This document shows positions 30,588 through 38,791 of a stretch of DNA of 64,000 nucleotides, piece after piece; positions within the stretch are counted from its first letter, which is position 1; each line of letters begins with the position of its first letter. The position numbers and the translations under genes were made by a program. The DNA is taken from assembly GCF_003173755.1 (NCBI RefSeq), contig NZ_CP029553.1, positions 1,017,001 through 1,081,000 on the forward strand, given 5' to 3'. The notes beneath the pieces were generated by a model, which saw only the letters and a program-made list of their open reading frames with translations, was not told the origin of the DNA and did not search any database. Source of the stretch: Methylobacterium terrae. GTDB taxonomy: Bacteria > Pseudomonadota > Alphaproteobacteria > Rhizobiales > Beijerinckiaceae.

Positions 30588-31034
30588 TCAGCCTTCCGCG
30601 TCCATGGCGTGAAGCTTCTCGACCCGGCGGCGGAAATCCGCGTCGGTGGAGAACTCGGCCTGGAGGTAGGAGGCAATCAGGTCCTTGGCGAGCCAGGGCC
30701 CGACGATCTGGGCGCCGATGCACATGACGTTGACGTCGTCGTGCTCGACGCATTGATGGGCCGAATGGATGTCGTGGCACACCGCGGCGCGGATGCCCTT
30801 CATCTTGTTCGCCGCGATCGAGGCGCCGACTCCGGTGCCGCAGACCATAAGGCCGCGATCCGCCTCGCCCGAGGTCACCTTGCGGGCGACCTCGCGGGCG
30901 ATGTCGGGGAAGTCGACGGGTTGGTCGTCGAACGAGCCGACGTCGATGACCTCGTGCCCGAGGGCGCGCACGTGGTCGATCACGGCTCCCTTGAGCATCC
31001 AGCCGGCATGGTCCGATCCGATCACGAGCCGCAT
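30588..31034 (-). CDS. rpiB: RpiB/LacAB-family sugar-phosphate isomerase
   Basis: Protein of 148 aa with the family N-terminus IGSDHAGW, the active-site Cys in MVCGTGVGASIAANK and the HDDVNVMCIGAQIVG segment. RpiB interconverts ribose-5-P and ribulose-5-P; close relatives act on tetrulose-, allose- or galactose-phosphates. Its place between a PfkB kinase and a solute-binding protein suggests it isomerises the phosphorylated import product. Confidence 0.88.
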   Translation of the reverse strand: MRLVIGSDHAGWMLKGAVIDHVRALGHEVIDVGSFDDQPVDFPDIAREVARKVTSGEADRGLMVCGTGVGASIAANKMKGIRAAVCHDIHSAHQCVEHDDVNVMCIGAQIVGPWLAKDLIASYLQAEFSTDADFRRRVEKLHAMDAEG

Positions 31035-31106
31035 GTCACGTCACTCCGTTGGTGGCGGGCCGGGGCAGCAGCGCCGCGGCCCGGTTGGCGGTCACAGCCC
31101 GCGGTG

Positions 31107-31898
31107 TCACGAGCCGCGCATCTCGGGCGGCAGCTCGGCGCCGTGGTACTTCTTGTAGATCGCGTTGAGCTTGCCGTTCCGGAGGTTGTCGGCGATCCAG
31201 GCGTTCAGCCTCTCGACGAGCCGAGGCTCGCCCTTGCGCACGCCCATCGCGAGGTCGAAGGTCGTGATCGGCACCTTCGGCTCGAAGGCGCGCGATGGGT
31301 TCTTCACGCCGATCTGGCCCACGATCGTGGCCGAGGTCGCGACGCAGTCGGCCTGTCCCGACACCGCGGCGGTGACCATCGTCGCGTCGTCGTCGTAGCG
31401 CGCGATCTTGAGGTCGCGGTCGCGCATGTTCGTGAGCGTGGTGTCCTGCGTCGTCCCGCGCGACACCGCGATCGTCTTGCCCTTCAGGTCGGGCCAGTCC
31501 TTCGCCTGCATCGCCGTCAGGCAGCCGACGACCGACTGCAGCGCCGCGTAGGGCTTGGTGAAGTCGATCACCTTGGCGCGCTCCGGCGTGACGGAGAGCG
31601 TCGAGACGATGAGGTCCGCCTTGCTCGTCTGGACGTTCGGGATGCGGGTCGCCCCGGTCGTCTGGACGAATTCGAGCTCGAGGCCGAGATCCTTGGCGAG
31701 GAGCTGGGCCGTCTCGACGTCCGAGCCGATCGGCTTCAGGTTCGCGTCGATCATGCCCGAGGGCGGGATCGCGAGGTCGGTGGCGACCCTGATCTTCTTC
31801 GCCTTCATGACGTCGTCGAGGAGGTCGGCGCGTGCGGTGCCGTGCGCAGCGGCCAGCGCGGCGGCCGCGGCGAGTGCGGCGAGAAGCGGGCGTCCCAT
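31107..31898 (-). CDS. ABC transporter substrate-binding protein, family 3
   Basis: Periplasmic binding protein of 263 aa with a signal peptide (cleavage near ARAD, residue 24) and the type II fold of polar-amino-acid binding proteins: KIRVATDLAIPPSGM, VDF/IDFTKPYAA-like IDFTKPYAALQ and KGKTIAVSRGTT. It belongs to the adjacent ATPase and two permeases. The family prefers amino acids, but its neighbours are sugar-phosphate enzymes, so the ligand is uncertain. Confidence 0.88.
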   Translation of the reverse strand: MGRPLLAALAAAAALAAAHGTARADLLDDVMKAKKIRVATDLAIPPSGMIDANLKPIGSDVETAQLLAKDLGLELEFVQTTGATRIPNVQTSKADLIVSTLSVTPERAKVIDFTKPYAALQSVVGCLTAMQAKDWPDLKGKTIAVSRGTTQDTTLTNMRDRDLKIARYDDDATMVTAAVSGQADCVATSATIVGQIGVKNPSRAFEPKVPITTFDLAMGVRKGEPRLVERLNAWIADNLRNGKLNAIYKKYHGAELPPEMRGS

Positions 31899-31931
31899 GG
31901 TCGTCTCCCTGTTGCGTCGTGGTTCTTGGTT

Positions 31932-32687
31932 CTAGAGACCGGAGCCCACGAACTGCCTCAGCTCCGGCGTGGTCGGGGCTCCGAGCATCGCGGCCGGACC
32001 CCGCTCGTGGACCCGTCCGCGATGCATGAACACCACCTCGTCGGCGATGCCGCGGGCGAAGCCCATCTCGTGCGTGACCATGACCATCGTCATGCCCGAC
32101 GCGGCGAGCACCTCGATGACCTTCAGGACCTCGCCGGTCAGTTCCGGATCGAGGGCCGAGGTCACCTCGTCGAACAGCATCACCTTCGGCCGCATGGCGA
32201 GGGAACGGGCGATCGCGGCCCGCTGCTGCTGCCCGCCGGAGAGCTGCTCGGGATAGGCCTGGAGCTTGTCGCCGAGCCCGACCTGGGCCAGCACCTCGGC
32301 GGCGAGCGCGCGGGCTTGCGCGCGCGGCATCCCCTTCACCGCGGTCGGCGCGAGGGTGATGTTCTGCTCGATGGTGAGGTGCGGGAACAGGTTGTAGCTC
32401 TGGAAGACGATGCCGACGTCCTGGCGCAGGCGCCGCAGGTCGAGCCCCGGCGCGTCGACGCGGTGGCCGCAGACGCGGATCTCGCCCCGGTCGATGGTCT
32501 CGAAGCGGTCGATGCAGCGCAACGCCGTCGACTTGCCGGATCCCGAGCGGCCGATGATCGCCGTCACGGTCCCGCGCGGGACCTCGAACGACACGCCCTC
32601 GAGCACCTTGAGGGGCCCGAAGCTCTTGTGGACGTCGCGCAAGGTGACGACGGGATCGGGGGACGTGCCGGTCGCTTGGTTGAGCAT
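31932..32687 (-). CDS. ABC transporter ATP-binding protein, polar amino acid type
   Basis: Protein of 251 aa with Walker A GRSGSGKST, signature LSGGQQQRAAIARSL, Walker B KVMLFDEVTSALDPEL and the H-loop His in MVTHEMGFA. It resembles GlnQ/HisP-type subunits. It lies between the substrate-binding protein and the permease pair in the same operon. Confidence 0.93.
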   Translation of the reverse strand: MLNQATGTSPDPVVTLRDVHKSFGPLKVLEGVSFEVPRGTVTAIIGRSGSGKSTALRCIDRFETIDRGEIRVCGHRVDAPGLDLRRLRQDVGIVFQSYNLFPHLTIEQNITLAPTAVKGMPRAQARALAAEVLAQVGLGDKLQAYPEQLSGGQQQRAAIARSLAMRPKVMLFDEVTSALDPELTGEVLKVIEVLAASGMTMVMVTHEMGFARGIADEVVFMHRGRVHERGPAAMLGAPTTPELRQFVGSGL

Positions 32688-32702
32688 GGCGCAGCGTCTC
32701 CG

Positions 32703-33371
32703 TCAGGCCGGCATGAGGGTGGTGCGCCCGCGCGCGCCCCGCCGCTCGAGGCGCAGGCTGAGGCGCGACAGCGGGAAGCACAGGACGAAGTACACGAGCG
32801 CGACGATCGCGTAGATCAGGAAGGGCTCGAACAGCGAGTTGTTGATGATCTGTCCGGCGCGCGCCAGCTCGACGAAGCCGACGACGGAGGCGAGCGAGGT
32901 GTTCTTCACGATCTGCACCATGAAGCCGACCGTCGGCGGCGTCGCGATCCGGACCGCCTGGGGCAGGATGACCTTGGCCATGCGCTGGGTGCGCGAGAGG
33001 GCGAGGCCCTCGGCCGCCTCCCATTGCGGGCGGGGCACGGACTGGATCGCGCCGCGCCAGATCTCGCCCAGATAGGCCCCGACGTAGATCGTGAGCGAGG
33101 CGCCGGCCGCCGCGAGCGGCGAGACGCTCAGGCCCAGCGGCGGCAGGCCGAAGAACGTCAGGAACATGATGACGAGCAGCGGCGTGCCCTGGACGAGCTG
33201 GACGTAGGCGCCGCTCGCGACGCGCACCGCGCGGAGCCCCGAGACCCGGCACAGCGCGATCAGGAAGCCGACGCCGCCGCCGCCGAGGAGGGCGATGAGC
33301 GAGAGCCCCACCGTCCAGAGCGCGCCCTGGCCGAGGAAGAGCAGGTGGTTGGCGTTGAGGGAGCCGGTCAT
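32703..33371 (-). CDS. ABC transporter permease, His/Glu/Gln/Arg type
   Basis: Inner-membrane protein of 222 aa with about five hydrophobic segments and the permease EAA loop (EIWRGAIQSVPRPQWEAAEG region). It pairs with the permease just upstream, 10 bases away, so the importer is probably a heterodimeric channel. Confidence 0.9.
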   Translation of the reverse strand: MTGSLNANHLLFLGQGALWTVGLSLIALLGGGGVGFLIALCRVSGLRAVRVASGAYVQLVQGTPLLVIMFLTFFGLPPLGLSVSPLAAAGASLTIYVGAYLGEIWRGAIQSVPRPQWEAAEGLALSRTQRMAKVILPQAVRIATPPTVGFMVQIVKNTSLASVVGFVELARAGQIINNSLFEPFLIYAIVALVYFVLCFPLSRLSLRLERRGARGRTTLMPA

Positions 33372-33381
33372 CGCGAGCGCC

Positions 33382-34065
33382 TCACAGCGGGGTGCCGAGG
33401 CGCCGGCGGCGCGGGAACAGGACGAAGCTCAAGCCCCAGAAACCCGCTCGCATCAGGAACGAGAGGGCGACGTAGAACAGGGCCACCACGATGTAGGTCT
33501 CGAAGGCCCGGTAGGTGTCGGACTGGACGTAGTTCGCGACGGCGGTCAGCTCCTCGGCGGAGATCTGCGAGGTGACGGACGACGCGAGCATCAGGAGCAC
33601 GAACTGACTGGTCAGTGCCGGATAGACGCGCTCGATCGCCGGCAGCAGGACGACGTGGCGGTAGATCTGCGCCCGGGACAGGGCGAGACCCTCGGCCGCC
33701 TCGATCTGGCCGCGGGGAATGGCGTCGAGCCCTGCGCGCACGATCTCGGTGGTGTAGGCGCCGACGTTGATGGTGAGCGCGAGCGCCGCCACCGTCACGG
33801 CCGAGAACTTGAAGCCGAGGCTGGCGAGGCCGAAATAGACGAGGAAGATCTGGACGAGGAGCGGCGTGTTGCGGATCGCCTCGACATAGACCTCGCAGAG
33901 CCGCCGGAGCGCGGCGTAGCGGCTGCGCCGCCCGATCGCCGCGATGCCGCCCAGCGCACCGCCCACGACCGTCGCGATGCCGGCGAGCTCCAGGGTGAGC
34001 CACGCGCCGTCGAGGAAGCTGGGCCAGCGCTCCAGGACGGCGCCGAAGTCGAGAGTGAGGGCCAC
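33382..34065 (-). CDS. ABC transporter permease, His/Glu/Gln/Arg type
   Basis: Protein of 227 aa with several hydrophobic segments and the EAA loop in EIVRAGLDAIPRGQIEAAEG. Second member of the permease pair, 19 bases after the dehydrogenase gene. The N-terminus TLDFGAVLERWPSFLDG is typical of this permease class. Confidence 0.9.
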   Translation of the reverse strand: MALTLDFGAVLERWPSFLDGAWLTLELAGIATVVGGALGGIAAIGRRSRYAALRRLCEVYVEAIRNTPLLVQIFLVYFGLASLGFKFSAVTVAALALTINVGAYTTEIVRAGLDAIPRGQIEAAEGLALSRAQIYRHVVLLPAIERVYPALTSQFVLLMLASSVTSQISAEELTAVANYVQSDTYRAFETYIVVALFYVALSFLMRAGFWGLSFVLFPRRRRLGTPL

Positions 34066-34084
34066 GGCCGGCGATTTCCCTCTC

Positions 34085-34987
34085 TCAGCCCGCGATCCGG
34101 CCGGTCATGCGGTCGTAGACGCGAAACAGGGCCTGGTTCCCGTTCGCCCCCTCGCCGTGGGCGCGGGCCTCGATGTACTGGCTCGTGACGAGGGCGGTCC
34201 CCGGGAGGGGCACGTCAAGCGCGCCGGCCTGTTCGAGGACGAGCCGCAGGTCCTTCAGCATCAGGTCGATGCGAAAGCCGGCCGAGGCGTCGCCCTCGAT
34301 CATCTGCGGGCCGAGCCGGTCGAGCATCCAGGAGGCGGCGGAGCCGCCGAGCAGGACGTGCCGCAACTGCTCGAGGTCGACGCCGGAGGCGCGGGCAAGC
34401 GCCAGCGCCTCGCAGATCGCCTGGATGTTGATGCCGCAGACGAGCTGGTTGCACAGCTTGACCGCCTGACCGGCGCCAGGGTCGCCGACATGGGTGATCG
34501 TGGTGCCCATGGCCTGGAAGTAGGGACGGGCCTTGGCGAAGCCCTCGGCGGAGCCGCCGACCATGATCGAGAGTGCGGCGTTCTTCGCCCCGACGGGGCC
34601 GCCCGAGACCGGGGCATCGAGGAAGGCGACGTCCACCGCCGCGAGATCCGCCGCCATGCGCCGGACGGCGACGGGGGAGATCGTGCTCATGTCGACGATG
34701 ACGCGGCCGGCCGGGGGGGCCGCGAGGAGGCCGTGCTCGCCGTAGATCACCGCCTCGACGTGCGGCGTGTCGGGCAGCATCGTGATGGCGATCTCCGCGC
34801 CCCGCGCGGCATCGGCCGGGTTCGTCGCCGCGACGGCGCCTTCCGCCGCGAGTTCCAAGACGGCCTCCCCGCGCACGTCGTAGGCCCGCACGGCGTGGCC
34901 GGCCCTGAGGAGGTTGCGCGCCATCTCGCGCCCCATCGTGCCGAGGCCGATGAAGCCGATGCAGGCCGCGTGCTGGGTGTCCGTCAC
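34085..34987 (-). CDS. Beta-hydroxyacid dehydrogenase (2-hydroxy-3-oxopropionate reductase-like)
   Basis: Protein of 300 aa of the GarR/HIBADH family: Rossmann motif GFIGLGTMGREMARNL, substrate segment DAPVSGGPVGAKNA, and the catalytic Lys in GAGQAVKLCNQ. It could reduce tartronate semialdehyde or oxidise a related 3-hydroxyacid. It follows the regulator gene by four bases and leads the transport genes, so it is a dedicated catabolic enzyme of this operon. Confidence 0.85.
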   Translation of the reverse strand: MTDTQHAACIGFIGLGTMGREMARNLLRAGHAVRAYDVRGEAVLELAAEGAVAATNPADAARGAEIAITMLPDTPHVEAVIYGEHGLLAAPPAGRVIVDMSTISPVAVRRMAADLAAVDVAFLDAPVSGGPVGAKNAALSIMVGGSAEGFAKARPYFQAMGTTITHVGDPGAGQAVKLCNQLVCGINIQAICEALALARASGVDLEQLRHVLLGGSAASWMLDRLGPQMIEGDASAGFRIDLMLKDLRLVLEQAGALDVPLPGTALVTSQYIEARAHGEGANGNQALFRVYDRMTGRIAG

Positions 34988-34991
34988 GTCG

Positions 34992-35753
34992 TCATCTCCC
35001 TGTCGCGCGGGCGGGCGCGGCGACGGCCAAGGCCGCCTGCCGGCGAAAGTCGTCGCCGATCGCGAAGTGCTCGCGCAAAACCGCGTCGGCCCGGACCGGA
35101 TCGCGGGCCGCGACCGCGTCGAAGATCCGGCGGTGGTCCTCGATGAGGTAGGCCCGCATCGGCGCGACGAGCTGCACGAGCTCGCGGCGCGCGATGTGCG
35201 AGCGCATCAGGACGTGCGCCATGGCATCGTGCAGGACGCCGAGCGTGCGCGAGCCCCCCGCGGTGACGATCGCCCGGTGGAAGGCGTAATCCGCCGCGCC
35301 GCCCGCCTCGTGGTCGTCGATCGTCTCGACGATGCGCTGGAGCGCGCGCTGCAGGCGCTCGAGGTCGGCGACGGACGCGCTCGCGCAGGCGAGCCGGATC
35401 GATTGGCATTCGACCGCGATGCGCGCCTGCATCACGTCGTCCGCGAGACCGTCCTGCTGGGCGAGGGCGAAGGCGAAGAAGTCGTTGAGAACGGTGACGT
35501 CGGGCGTGCGGACCACCGTCCCGGACCGCTCGCGGATCTCCACGATGCCCAGGGCATTCAGCGCGCGCAGGGCCTCGCGCACGATGGGGCGGCTGACGCC
35601 CAGCAGCGCGGCGAGCTCGCGCTCGGGCAGCAGGCGGTCGCCCGGGCGCAGAGATCCGGCGAGCAGGCGTTCGCGGAGGAACGCGAAGACGAGCTCGAAG
35701 CCGGTCTGACCCTCGTTGGGGCGAGCGATATCCATCCCGTTCACGTTTTTCAT
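34992..35753 (-). CDS. GntR-family (FadR subfamily) transcriptional regulator
   Basis: Protein of 253 aa: winged helix (about residues 15-80, with LLPERELAALLGVSRPIVREALRAL split across the recognition helix) and an FCD ligand domain (about 95-230). The ATG at 35753 is chosen; longer in-frame starts run into a hairpin repeat. Promoter-proximal in the eight-gene operon, it likely represses it through the palindrome at 35758-35768, five bases upstream of its start. Confidence 0.88.
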   Translation of the reverse strand: MKNVNGMDIARPNEGQTGFELVFAFLRERLLAGSLRPGDRLLPERELAALLGVSRPIVREALRALNALGIVEIRERSGTVVRTPDVTVLNDFFAFALAQQDGLADDVMQARIAVECQSIRLACASASVADLERLQRALQRIVETIDDHEAGGAADYAFHRAIVTAGGSRTLGVLHDAMAHVLMRSHIARRELVQLVAPMRAYLIEDHRRIFDAVAARDPVRADAVLREHFAIGDDFRRQAALAVAAPARATGR

Positions 35754-35757
35754 ACCT

Positions 35758-35768
35758 TGGTCATACCA
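35758..35768. promoter_or_regulatory. Palindromic FadR/GntR-type operator at the regulator start
   Basis: TGGTCATACCA is a perfect TGGT-N3-ACCA palindrome, the form bound by FadR-subfamily regulators. It lies five bases upstream of the regulator ATG, where binding would block transcription or initiation, consistent with autorepression. Confidence 0.6.
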
Positions 35769-35817
35769 GATAGGGGCCGAGGCGCGGTGCGTCAAGCTGC
35801 CTGTCATACCCTCGTGC

Positions 35818-35865
35818 CTTGGCATCGACACGTCGATGCCAAGGCGTCCCGCGCATGGCACATCG
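35818..35865 (+). repeat. Double-hairpin repeat, copy A (truncated)
   Basis: The 12-bp stem at 35818-35843 (CTTGGCATCGAC, AC loop, GTCGATGCCAAG) is perfect and is followed by GCGTCCCGCGCAT, as in copies B (51536-51634) and C (58068-58165). The second hairpin present in B and C is missing here. Confidence 0.7.
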
Positions 35866-36205
35866 GCCTTGCTGCCTGAGGCCGTCGTCCCGCCCCGGGG
35901 CCGCGCGGACACGCAGGACCTGGGCCGGGCGGCCGCGGGAAGAGAACAGCGCCTGTGAACCGCGCGTCGGTGAACACGGTGCCGAGTTCATCCCCCGAGC
36001 CGCACGCAGGCACGGCCCCCGGGGAAAGCGGCTCGGGCCACGGCCGTGGTCCGGCTGGGAACCTTGGCGGGCGAGCTTGGCTGCAGCGACATCACGAGCC
36101 CCCGCGGGCGTCGGATTGCGCTGCCAGATCGACGAGCCGACCGGACAGGAGGATTCGCCGGCGGTATCGGAAAGAGGCAATCCCGGTTGACCCACGCGGT
36201 CGCTG
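35866..36205. other. Gap upstream of the GntR regulator
   Basis: No supported gene. Frames on both strands are short and lack family motifs. Confidence 0.4.
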
Positions 36206-36340
36206 ATGGACCGCACGATCCTGATCCCAAACCCGTCGATGCCGTTGGTCCAGGGCGGCCTTCAAGTCGATGATCTGACTCTGGACACGTCAGGGCTGCT
36301 GATCACCGCCTCACGCCGCCGCGGACCAAGCGACCCGGCC
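36206..36340 (+). pseudogene. N-terminal fragment of an ISL3-family transposase
   Basis: The frame from ATG 36206 reads ILIPNPSMPLVQGGLQVDD then LTLDTSGLLITASRR, which fits the N-terminus of ISL3 transposases just before their Cys-rich zinc motif. The Cys motif and everything downstream are absent. The match rests on one short segment. Confidence 0.4.
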
Positions 36341-36551
36341 GCGTTGCGAACGATCCTCGATGCGAGTGCCCGGCGCACGGCCCGCGCGCAGCGAGAGCCG
36401 ACATGGGTCGCGGCTCCGAAGCGGGAAGCAGAGGTGGGCTTGGGCGTTGACTGCATTTCACCCCCCCTGGGAGCGATCGCTTTCGCCATCCCGCTCGGGG
36501 CCGGTCGCGCCCGATGTCGCGCTGGGGCTCCGGCAGAGGGTGTCGGGGGAT

Positions 36552-36962
36552 TTATCGCGCGCAACGCCGGTAATCGACCCCCGTCGGGTCATGTTCGCCG
36601 TAGTAGCGCTTCAGACCGTCCGGGGGCGAGGCTGCCAGGAGGACCCTGACGTCGTTGGCCGCGACCGCATTGGCGCAGTCGAGGTGGAGAAGCTCACGGT
36701 CCCCGGCCGGGCGGACCGATCGGATCCGGCAGGTCGCCGCCGGGGTCGTGAGCCGCCGGCCGGAGACGATGAAGGCGGGAGCGAACATGTCGAGCGGCTT
36801 CTTGAACGACGCCTTCTTGCCCCCGGACGCGTACACGTCCTGGCAATCGTGTCCGCTCAGCACCCAGGCGCCCTGGTAGTCCGCGACCGCCGCTCCGGCG
36901 GCCGAGGCGCCGATCCCGACGGTGAACGCTCCGATGACGAGGGCGGCACCTGGACCAAGCAT
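36552..36962 (-). CDS. Secreted hypothetical protein
   Basis: Protein of 136 aa with a signal peptide (hydrophobic to about residue 25, AAGAAVADY), then a small domain GAWVLSGHDCQDVYASGGKK with several Cys (SGHDC, ATCRIRS, LDCANA, YRRCAR) that could form two disulfides. GAGGAG is nine bases before ATG 36962, deciding the start. No family is recognised; it is likely a periplasmic lipocalin-sized protein of unknown role. Confidence 0.7.
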   Translation of the reverse strand: MLGPGAALVIGAFTVGIGASAAGAAVADYQGAWVLSGHDCQDVYASGGKKASFKKPLDMFAPAFIVSGRRLTTPAATCRIRSVRPAGDRELLHLDCANAVAANDVRVLLAASPPDGLKRYYGEHDPTGVDYRRCAR

Positions 36963-37024
36963 CGCGAGCTTCTCCTCGAGACAGACAGCAGAGTCGGCCG
37001 GACGCATCACCGGCCGGGCTCGAC

Positions 37025-38188
37025 TCACCGATGACACTCGGCTCGTCGGTCATGTGGTCGATGGTCTCGTCGTTGATGGTCTTGTCGTTGATGGTCTCGT
37101 CGTTGATGGTCTTGCCGCCACGCGCCCGGTGCCGTTCCGGTCCAGCGTCGAAAGGCGTGCGTGAAGGCTGCCGGCTCGGAGAATTCCAGAGCAGCCGAGA
37201 TTTCCGCAAGGCCCATCGTCGTGTCGGCGAGCAACTGCTTGGCGATGCCGAGGCGCGTCTGGTTCGTGATCGAACGGAACGGCGGTCCCTCCGCCCGCAG
37301 GCGGCGGCACAACGTGCGCGGATTGAGCGTCAGGGCCTGCGCGATCTCGTCCCGGTCGATGCGCGACCGGGTCGCCCTCGACCGCACGCGGCGTCGGACC
37401 TCGCGGCCGAGATCGACCGGGATCGCGGCCTTCGCGCTCCGAATGCGTTGTTCCGCGGCAGCCCGAAGAACCGGATCGGCGCCGGGGATCGGCCGCCCCA
37501 GGAGACGGGCGGGGAAGACCAGCGCGGCGATCTCCTGGGAGAAGCGGACCGGAGCCCGGAAGAAGCCCGTGTAGGGCGACGGATCGGCGGGTGCGGGCCG
37601 CGGGAGCCATACCTCGTCCGGGCACCAGGCGACGCCGCACAGGGACCGCATCACCCCGGTCAGGGCGCCGAGGGCGCACTCGCAATGATAGGCGATGCCT
37701 GCGGCTTCGGGATCGCAAGGCGCGCAGGTCACGGTTGCCACGAGACCGCCGGTCGACAGTTCGATCGCCGCGCCGCGGCCCGGCAGGACATGATGGGTCC
37801 CGAGAGCCTGCAGGGCATCGTCGATCGTCCGCGAGTGGCGGATCAGGGTGCCGAGCGGGCCGAACGACAGGAGATCCGTGCGTTGTCCGACGAGGAGGCC
37901 GAGATGCCCGCATCCGATCCGCCCGGCTGCCGCGGCCATCAGGTGGCCCAGCGACGCGAACGAGACGTCGTCCGTCTCGTACAGGGCGCTCAGGTCGATC
38001 GCTGCGTTCCGGCAGACTTCCTCGGGGCTCGTTCCCATCTCGGCCAGGACGGCGCGGATCGCCGGCAGCGCGTGGGCACCGATGAAGCGGTACCGAACGG
38101 CCGTCGAGCCGCGAAGGTCGCTGACGCGTAACGGCTCCGGCTCCAGGTCACGCCGCATCACCTGTGCATTCGACGCCAAAGAGGACAT
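37025..38188 (-). CDS. AraC-family regulator with arabinose-binding-like N-domain and tandem-repeat tail
   Basis: Protein of 387 aa. The N-terminal PF12625-like domain (about residues 30-220) precedes an AraC helix-turn-helix domain (about 260-355) with ISAALEFSEPAAFTHAFRRWTG. It ends in an unusual basic tail of DHQRR/DHQRQ repeats encoded by 15-bp tandem units at 37060-37119. GAGGG upstream supports ATG 38188. A paralogue at 52348-53451 is very similar but lacks the tail. The target is unknown; the RND efflux genes are divergent about 600 bases away. Confidence 0.86.
   Translation of the reverse strand: MSSLASNAQVMRRDLEPEPLRVSDLRGSTAVRYRFIGAHALPAIRAVLAEMGTSPEEVCRNAAIDLSALYETDDVSFASLGHLMAAAAGRIGCGHLGLLVGQRTDLLSFGPLGTLIRHSRTIDDALQALGTHHVLPGRGAAIELSTGGLVATVTCAPCDPEAAGIAYHCECALGALTGVMRSLCGVAWCPDEVWLPRPAPADPSPYTGFFRAPVRFSQEIAALVFPARLLGRPIPGADPVLRAAAEQRIRSAKAAIPVDLGREVRRRVRSRATRSRIDRDEIAQALTLNPRTLCRRLRAEGPPFRSITNQTRLGIAKQLLADTTMGLAEISAALEFSEPAAFTHAFRRWTGTAPGAWRQDHQRRDHQRQDHQRRDHRPHDRRAECHR
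37060..37119. repeat. 15-bp tandem repeat, four units, inside a coding region
   Basis: Units GATGGTCTCGTCGTT and GATGGTCTTGTCGTT alternate (37060-37074, 37075-37089, 37090-37104, 37105-37119; the last has a changed end), giving an underlying 30-bp period. The repeat is a multiple of three, so copy-number change would lengthen or shorten the regulator's tail without frameshift. Confidence 0.85.
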
Positions 38189-38791
38189 GGCTTTCCCTCT
38201 GGGCTGCGCAGATGAAAGGCGCCGAGGCATAGTAAAATTCTCGTCAGGACATCATGTAAGGTTAAGTCTGTTAAATGATTTCAGCGAGGGATTTATAGGT
38301 TGCAGGCATGAATCTCGTGTTCGAGACATCCGTTCGGGATTGACGGGTCGAGCGGCTCTCGCCGCCCCGGTCCCGCTCGCCGAGGATGTGGCGGTGCCGT
38401 CCAGCGGAAGCCTCGCGTCGTGCCGGCGACCTTCCGCAGGATCGTGCCGGCCTCGTGCTGAAAGTCCGAGACCGCCCGAGGGATGCCGCGATCGGCTTCC
38501 GCGCCTCGACAATCGATCCGCGGCGGGCCTGCCAGTCATCGGCGGCGGGGTCCGCGGCGATCAGGGCGATCATGGCCGTCGCCCTCGTCCCGTACTTCAC
38601 CTCGCGGGAGCTCGGCGCCTCATCGGCCGCGACCGGTTGCGCGCCCTCGTCCTGTCCGGCACCGGGAGCCGCCGATCCGCCGCGCCGGCCGGGCGCCGCG
38701 CCGGATGATCGGCCGGGCTGTCCCGTCCGATCAAGCCGGAGGGCCGTGACCTGCAAGGATGGAGCGCTGCCCTCCGGCCTGAGGAACGATC
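38189..38791. other. Intergenic region between the AraC regulator and the RND operon
   Basis: About 600 bases. Its left end is AT-richer and probably holds the regulator's promoter. On the minus strand 38400-38620 has coding-like codon use (MIALIAADPAADDWQARRG, then a frame change into VSDFQHEAGTILRKVAG), possibly a gene remnant, but I do not recognise it. Confidence 0.4.

Noticed and set aside
30549..33575. 1008-codon plus-strand frame opposite the ABC operon
   Set aside because: Antisense shadow; the minus strand encodes a complete importer with clear motifs.
36360..37034. Plus-strand frame opposite the secreted hypothetical gene
   Set aside because: The minus frame has a signal peptide, paired Cys residues and a good ribosome-binding site; the plus frame is Arg/Gly-rich.
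37060..37119. CRISPR array or iteron origin
   Set aside because: Four contiguous 15-bp units within a coding region, with no spacers and no replication gene nearby.
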